Below the pieces are notes generated by a model, which worked only from the letters and a program-made list of their open reading frames with translations, was not told the DNA's origin and did not search any database. Below, piece after piece: positions 6,816 through 10,252 of a stretch of 10,252 bases of DNA. The DNA is from Dehalococcoidia bacterium. GTDB lineage: Bacteria; Chloroflexota; Dehalococcoidia; UBA3495. Numbering within the stretch: position 1 is the stretch's first letter; each line of letters starts with the position of its first letter. The stretch spans positions 1 to 10,252 of the forward strand of contig PCAH01000094.1 of assembly GCA_002730485.1 (NCBI GenBank), in the 5' to 3' direction. Position numbers and translations under genes: made by a program.

Positions 6816-6959
6816 GTGGAGGCATTTGAGGCGGTCAGGGAGCTGAGGACAGAGGTATCCCTGAATCTGCTCTGGGTACTGGAAGGTGCGATTCGGGATG
6901 TCGATTGCTGGGAGCTTTCAGCGGATGTGAAGGCGGAATTGAAGTCGTATCTCGAGTAA
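6816..6959 (+). CDS. Small hypothetical protein (47 aa)
   Basis: I do not recognise this short frame. From GTG 6816 it reads VEAFEAVRELRTEVSLNLLW, then a helical stretch with an AIRDVDCWELSADVKAELKSYLE ending, then TAA. The composition is alternating charged and hydrophobic, as in amphipathic helices, and codon use resembles the neighbours. The frame stays open upstream into the epimerase gene (ATG at 6720, TTG at 6795), so the true start is unclear. AAGGGG lies only two bases before the GTG, which is too close for a good site. It could be a small cotranscribed protein, or a decayed C-terminal fragment of a longer gene. Confidence 0.35.
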   Translation: MEAFEAVRELRTEVSLNLLWVLEGAIRDVDCWELSADVKAELKSYLE

Positions 6960-7073
6960 GGAAGACGGTGGATCAGGAGGTGAGAGAAGGGCGGTGCTTA
7001 GCCTGTAGTGCTTGGGGAAGCAGGAACGGTGGGGGCAGCGCATCGCAGGTCTGTATAGCGGGAAGTGGCGGCT

Positions 7074-7088
7074 TTTAAGGCACTTAAA
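7074..7088. promoter_or_regulatory. Perfect palindrome TTTAAG-GCA-CTTAAA
   Basis: Six-base arms flank a 3-base spacer. It lies 189 bases before the sulfatase start and could be a dimeric regulator site or a small hairpin. Its AAGGCACTT core resembles the arms of the palindrome at 7136-7157. Confidence 0.35.
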
Positions 7089-7135
7089 CCTTTGGTAGAT
7101 GGCGAAAATGGGCAGAAACCGTTGTAGAACTTGAG

Positions 7136-7157
7136 AAAGTGCCCCGGGGGCACTTTT
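7136..7157 (+). terminator. Hairpin with T-tract (terminator or operator)
   Basis: AAAGTGCCCC and GGGGCACTTT are exact reverse complements around a single G. As RNA this would fold with an 8-bp stem and a CCGGG loop, and the plus strand ends in TTTT. It may terminate the upstream operon about 180 bases after its last possible gene. As DNA it is also a near-perfect 20-bp dyad. Confidence 0.45.
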
Positions 7158-7277
7158 AAGTCAGTGACGGACCGGGAACGACTAGATTCGGTGGAATCCG
7201 GAGATAATGTTGGGTCAGATTGGGCATTACATTGAGGCGTCATCCCCAAACCATTCACTCATTCTTTGCAGGAGTCT

Positions 7278-8651
7278 ATGTCGAGTCATCCGAATCTGGT
7301 GTATGTCTTTCCTGATGAATACAGGAAGCAGGCCGTGGGTGTCGCCAATCAGGATCCTGTAATCACCCCGAATCTGGACGCATTCGCAGAAGAGAGTCTG
7401 ATGTTTACGGACGCCATCAGCAATCGACCGGTGTGCAGTCCGCATCGTGCGATGCTGTTTTCGGGCAAGTATCCACATTCGAACGGGGTTCTCGGGAATG
7501 TGAATTCCTCGACCGTGCAGTATGAGAACTATCTGAAGGAAGATGAACGATGTTTCTCCGATGTGCTCCACGATGCCGGCTACGCGCAGGGATATATCGG
7601 GAAGCTGCATCTCGATCCACCGAATGAACAGGCACACTACACAGAGGGAGCCAGAGGCGACGGACGGGTATGGGATTCGTATACCCCGCCCGGTTCGAGA
7701 CGACACGGGTTTGATTTCTGGCACTCATACGGATGCTGCGACTGGCACAACCAGCCGCACTACTGGCACGGGGACGCCCGGATCGATCAGCGACTCGAAG
7801 TTCACGAATGGTCCGTGAAGCACGAGACGGATGTGGCCGTCGACTATATCGAGAACCAGACCGGGTGGCGGGATCCAGACAAGCCGTTCTCCCTGTTTGT
7901 GTCCTACAACCCGCCGCATATGCCTTTCGACCAGGTCCCAGCCGAGTATGTCGAACGCTACGGTGACGCGACACACGAGGATCTTCTGACACGGCCTAAC
8001 GTTCCGAGCGACGAACGAGGAGATCGTGCACGACAGGATGTGAAAAATTACTTTGCGATGGTGACTGGTGTCGACGAGCACTTTGGGCGGATCCTGACTA
8101 CGCTCAAGGAGCAAGGACTGGATGACGATACGATCGTGGTGTTCACGTCGGATCACGGTGAGATGATGGGCAGTCACGGTCTGATGGGGAAAAGCGTTTG
8201 GTATGAGGAGTCGATGGCCATCCCGCTGATGGTCAGGTGGCCAGATCGGATTCAACCCGGAAGGGACGATCTGCTGATCGGCACGGCTGATCTGACGACG
8301 ACGCTGCTGTCGCTGACAGGGCACGCCGACCAGATTCCGCAGGAGATGCAGGGCAATGACTACGCGAAGGCACTTCTGGGTGAGACCCTCGAGCGGCCGA
8401 CATCGGCGCTGTATCTGGAGACGCATCCCGGACGGCCCGAAGACGGACGACGAGGGGTGAGAACGCATCGCCACACCTACGTTGCGGAACGATCAAGCGA
8501 TGGGGCAGAGACGGAGACCCTGTATGATAACCTGGCGGATGCGTATCAGATGGAGAATGTGGCGGACGAGCAGAAGGATCTTGCTGCGGAGCTGCGAGAC
8601 GAGATGGACGGGTGGTTGCGGGAGACGGGGGATCCTTGGATTGAGGATTGA
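7278..8651 (+). CDS. Type I sulfatase (formylglycine-dependent)
   Basis: A 457-residue family S1 sulfatase that would hydrolyse a sulfate ester, probably on a carbohydrate. The maturation motif C53-S-P-H-R57 is present, so Cys 53 should become formylglycine. Metal-site residues are D13 (FPDEYR) at the N-terminus and D292-H293 (TSDHGEMMG). K109/H111 (GKLHL), H214 (NPPHMPF) and K305 (MGKSVWYEE) are the usual active-site partners. The C-terminal subdomain is complete (LYDNLADAYQMENVAD, about 415-430). I use ATG 7278 because AGGAG lies three bases upstream, which is short but the only site; a TTG at 7266 is in frame without one. There is no signal peptide, so the enzyme is probably cytoplasmic, unlike most Planctomycete or Bacteroidota secreted sulfatases. 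No sulfatase-maturating enzyme gene is in the window. The last codons overlap a heptamer repeat. Confidence 0.95.
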   Translation: MSSHPNLVYVFPDEYRKQAVGVANQDPVITPNLDAFAEESLMFTDAISNRPVCSPHRAMLFSGKYPHSNGVLGNVNSSTVQYENYLKEDERCFSDVLHDAGYAQGYIGKLHLDPPNEQAHYTEGARGDGRVWDSYTPPGSRRHGFDFWHSYGCCDWHNQPHYWHGDARIDQRLEVHEWSVKHETDVAVDYIENQTGWRDPDKPFSLFVSYNPPHMPFDQVPAEYVERYGDATHEDLLTRPNVPSDERGDRARQDVKNYFAMVTGVDEHFGRILTTLKEQGLDDDTIVVFTSDHGEMMGSHGLMGKSVWYEESMAIPLMVRWPDRIQPGRDDLLIGTADLTTTLLSLTGHADQIPQEMQGNDYAKALLGETLERPTSALYLETHPGRPEDGRRGVRTHRHTYVAERSSDGAETETLYDNLADAYQMENVADEQKDLAAELRDEMDGWLRETGDPWIED

Positions 8652-8673
8652 GGATGGAAGATCGAGGATTTGG
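8639..8673. repeat. Array of five GATNGAG-like heptamers, copy 1
   Basis: GATTGAG, GATTGAG, GATGGAA, GATCGAG, GATTTGG in direct tandem. The first two units encode the last sulfatase residues and its TGA stop (8649-8651). A second five-unit array starts at 9361. Confidence 0.75.
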
Positions 8674-8682
8674 CCCTCACCC

Positions 8683-8725
8683 GGTTCGCTAACGCGAACC
8701 GCCCTCTCCCGCCATCGGGAGAGGG
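8683..8725. repeat. Twin perfect hairpins between sulfatase and MBL genes
   Basis: GGTTCGC/GCGAACC (8683-8700) forms a 7-bp stem with a TAAC loop. CCCTCTCCCG/CGGGAGAGGG (8702-8725) forms a 10-bp stem with a CCAT loop. One base separates them. No T-tract follows, so they look like a REP-type element rather than a standard terminator. They could still slow RNA decay or polymerase within the operon. GAGAGGG hairpins of this form are widely dispersed in bacterial genomes, from memory. Confidence 0.75.
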
Positions 8726-8802
8726 AAGTGGCTGTCCAGTATGGCGATACGTTCACCTAGCTGCGTTGGTTGTGGGGTAAGTAGACGAGAAGGCAGGTCC
8801 TG

Positions 8803-9361
8803 ATGAATGAGATCATTCCCGGTGTATACGACTACGTGGCTCACCATGCAGGCATCGAACACGACGTCCATTCCACCTATATCTCGGCAACAGAACCGCC
8901 GTGTCTGATCGACCCGATGGTTCCTGTGGTTGAGGCGAACTGGTTCGACGGTCGTGAACCCGAACATAATCTTTATGACAAACCGGCTGCACGATCGTGG
9001 GATTTCGTGGTTTGTCGAACGATTCGCGTGCACGGTTTGGTGTCACGCGTCAGGTCTTCACGAGTTTGTGGATATGGACATCGAACCCAAAGGGTTCCAA
9101 CACGGAGATGTCCTGCCAGGGGGAGTTGAGGCACTGGAAGTTGGGGTACTGTGTCCTGAGGAGACGGCCTTCCTGGTCCCGGTCGGCGAGGATGTTCTGG
9201 CGATCGGTGATGCGATGATCCGGTATAGCGAGCTCGGCTTTGTGCCGGACCATCTGATGGGAGACGATCCGGAGGCGATTGTGTGGTATCACACGTCGCA
9301 CACGGTTCTGCTACAGCTCTACATCGATCAAATGGTGGAGTGGGTGAAGGGGAATCTTTAG
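8803..9361 (+). pseudogene. Metallo-beta-lactamase-fold hydrolase with a frameshift
   Basis: Two adjoining frames read as one MBL-superfamily protein of about 185 residues. Frame 1 from ATG 8803 reads MNEIIPGVYDYVAHHAG, CLIDPMVPVVEANWFDG. Frame 2, one base later, reads IIFMTNRLHDRGISWFVERF, CHASGLHEF, then LVPVGEDVLAIGDAMI and the stop at 9361. The shift lies between about 8950 and 8970, and one surplus base there would explain it (559 bases is 3 x 186 + 1). At the place of the usual HxHxDH there is only TNRLHDR, as I recall in a divergent MBL subgroup, so metal hydrolysis is doubtful even in the intact form. AAGGCAGG precedes the ATG. It lies between the sulfatase and the PLP enzyme on the same strand. 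The gene may be dead, frameshifted by translation, or carry a sequencing error. Confidence 0.7.
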
Positions 9362-9395
9362 ATCGAGGATGGATGAGTGATGATTGAGGATTGAA
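9361..9395. repeat. Array of five GATNGAG-like heptamers, copy 2
   Basis: GATCGAG, GATGGAT, GAGTGAT, GATTGAG, GATTGAA in tandem. The array begins at the last base of the MBL stop codon. It has the same unit length, unit number and strand sense as the array at 8639-8673. Confidence 0.7.
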
Positions 9396-9466
9396 AGTCT
9401 ACGGCAAGTCTTTGTAGCAGATAGGTTCAGGGAAGATTTCGGCTCCGGGTGTCCAGTGCGACACGA

Positions 9467-9515
9467 GTGGGTGGTCCAGATCGCGAAGAGATCCTTCGCT
9501 TTGCTCAGGATGACA
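9467..9515. repeat. 50-bp dispersed REP-like repeat, copy 2
   Basis: Second copy of the element at 1914-1963: GTGGGTGGTCCAGA, then GATCCTTCGCTTTGCTCAG, then GATGACA. About four bases in five agree with copy 1. An extra tandem CAGGATGA (9506-9513 and 9514-9521) extends it over the start codon of the following gene. Confidence 0.8.
9507..9510 (+). promoter_or_regulatory. Repeat-derived Shine-Dalgarno for the PLP enzyme
   Basis: AGGA lies in the first CAGGATGA unit, seven bases before ATG 9518, which lies in the second unit. It decides the start chosen for the downstream gene. Confidence 0.5.
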
Positions 9516-9517
9516 GG

Positions 9518-10252
9518 ATGACATTCCCAACATACGAATCAATCGGGGTGCGTCCCTTGATCAACTGTCGAGGAACGTACACGATCATCAGCGGGTCGGT
9601 GTCCTTGCCGGAGGTGAAGGCGGCGATGGAGGCGGCCTCGAAACGGTATGTTCACCTCGATGAACTGATGGAGAAGGTGGGTGAACGGATCGCGGAGGTG
9701 ATGCAGTGTGAGTTCGGGCTGGTGACTAATGGGTGCGCGGCGGCAATCTGCCAGGTGACCAGCGCGTGTATGGCAGGAGATGACCAAAAAGGGATCGCCC
9801 AACTGCCGGACACGACGGGGATGAAGAACGAGGTGGTGCTGCAGAAGAAGCATCAACATGTCTACAACCACGCGATCCGGATGACGGGGGCGAAGATCGT
9901 CGAAGTCGACACGCTCCAGGAGATGGAGGCCGCGGTTGGAGAGAAGACGACAATGTTGGCGGTTTTTGGTGATGCAGCGGATCGAGGGGACGTTTCTGTC
10001 GCCGAGATGGTGGCGATCGGGAAGCGGGAAGGAATTCCTGTTTTTGTAGATGCGGCTGCAGAGCGGCCCGACGTACCGAACTGTTATCTCGAGGAAGGTG
10101 CAGACGCTGTGGCCTATAGCGGCGGCAAATGTTTGCGCGGACCTCAGGCGGCCGGACTTGTGCTGGGAAAGCGCGATCTGCTGTGGACGGCGTTCCTGCA
10201 CGGGGCGCCGCATCATTCCATCGGTCGCCCGATGAAGGCAGGCAAAGAAGAG
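9518..10252 (+). CDS. SelA-like PLP-dependent lyase, D-glucosaminate-6-P ammonia-lyase type (partial)
   Basis: A frame open from ATG 9518 to the window end (245 residues; the family is about 370-400). It is a fold-type I PLP enzyme of the SelA/DgaE group. YESIGVRPLINCRGTY (6-21) is the usual N-terminal entry. HLDELMEKVGERIAE (46-60) and TNGCAAAI (70-77) carry the phosphate-binding loop. D178 (VFVDAA) should bind the pyridine nitrogen, and K204 in SGGKCLRGPQAAG is the Schiff-base lysine. DgaE converts D-glucosaminate-6-phosphate to 2-keto-3-deoxy-6-phosphogluconate and ammonia. Other members have uncharacterised amino-sugar or amino-acid substrates, so the reaction is only a best guess. It is unlikely to be true SelA, since no SelB or tRNA-Sec gene is near. 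The ATG is preceded by AGGA at 7 bases, both within a repeat. The C-terminal domain lies beyond the window. Confidence 0.87.
   Translation, partial: MTFPTYESIGVRPLINCRGTYTIISGSVSLPEVKAAMEAASKRYVHLDELMEKVGERIAEVMQCEFGLVTNGCAAAICQVTSACMAGDDQKGIAQLPDTTGMKNEVVLQKKHQHVYNHAIRMTGAKIVEVDTLQEMEAAVGEKTTMLAVFGDAADRGDVSVAEMVAIGKREGIPVFVDAAAERPDVPNCYLEEGADAVAYSGGKCLRGPQAAGLVLGKRDLLWTAFLHGAPHHSIGRPMKAGKEE

Larger units (their letters stand above)
6960..7277. other. Intergenic region before the sulfatase
   Basis: No supported gene. It separates the epimerase group from the sulfatase group and is the natural place for the sulfatase promoter. Its visible structure is two palindromes, at 7074-7088 and 7136-7157. 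A GATAAT at about 7203-7208 could be a -10 box, but I see no matching -35. Confidence 0.6.

Noticed and set aside
7725..8474. 249-codon minus-strand frame
   Set aside because: It is antisense to the sulfatase catalytic and C-terminal regions and has no recognisable domain.
9399..9487. Minus-strand short frame ending PEPICYKDLP with protein-like composition
   Set aside because: Only about 29 codons, with no start. Its upstream end is the dispersed repeat. It could be the end of a decayed gene, but I cannot support it.

Overview
The window is a GC-rich (by eye just under 60%) bacterial chromosome segment. The DNA polymerase I N-terminus resembles the Bacteroidota/FCB type, and polA and the sulfatase look chromosomal and ordinary in composition. 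Together with an enolase-superfamily sugar-acid dehydratase, a sulfatase, a SelA-like PLP enzyme and many short dispersed repeats, this suggests an uncultured environmental FCB-type or related lineage. That placement is inference. I see no tRNA, rRNA, CRISPR array, phage gene or transposase.

Layout. 1-134: end of an intergenic region with a stem-loop. 135-1310 (minus): L-rhamnonate dehydratase-like enzyme. 1402-1749 (minus): possible small gene. 1750-2098: non-coding, with a four-unit 9-bp tandem repeat and a 50-bp dispersed repeat. 2099-4882: full-length polA with all nuclease and polymerase catalytic residues. 5012-5476: remnant of a secreted glycoside hydrolase-like gene; its N- and C-terminal pieces survive in shifted frames and the middle is lost. 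5530-5943: MazG-like nucleotide pyrophosphohydrolase, bracketed by two copies of another repeat, followed after one base by a GTG-started NAD-dependent epimerase (5945-6808) and perhaps a 47-residue ORF (6816-6959). 6960-7277: non-coding, with two palindromes. 7278-8651: type I sulfatase with a formylglycine-type site and no signal peptide. 8803-9361: metallo-beta-lactamase-fold gene broken by one frameshift. 9518 to window end: SelA / D-glucosaminate-6-phosphate ammonia-lyase-like PLP enzyme, truncated by the window edge.

How it fits together. The dehydratase, sulfatase and SelA-like lyase would suit breakdown of sulfated or deoxy sugars and sugar acids, but only the sulfatase, MBL and PLP genes lie together on one strand. 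polA and the pyrophosphohydrolase are DNA and nucleotide housekeeping. I did not find a new defence or mobile system. The most distinctive structure is in the gaps: nearly every intergenic gap holds a different short repeat family, often touching a stop or start codon. These include two arrays of exactly five GATNGAG-like heptamers at the stops of neighbouring genes, and a repeat that appears to supply the start codon and ribosome site of the PLP enzyme.
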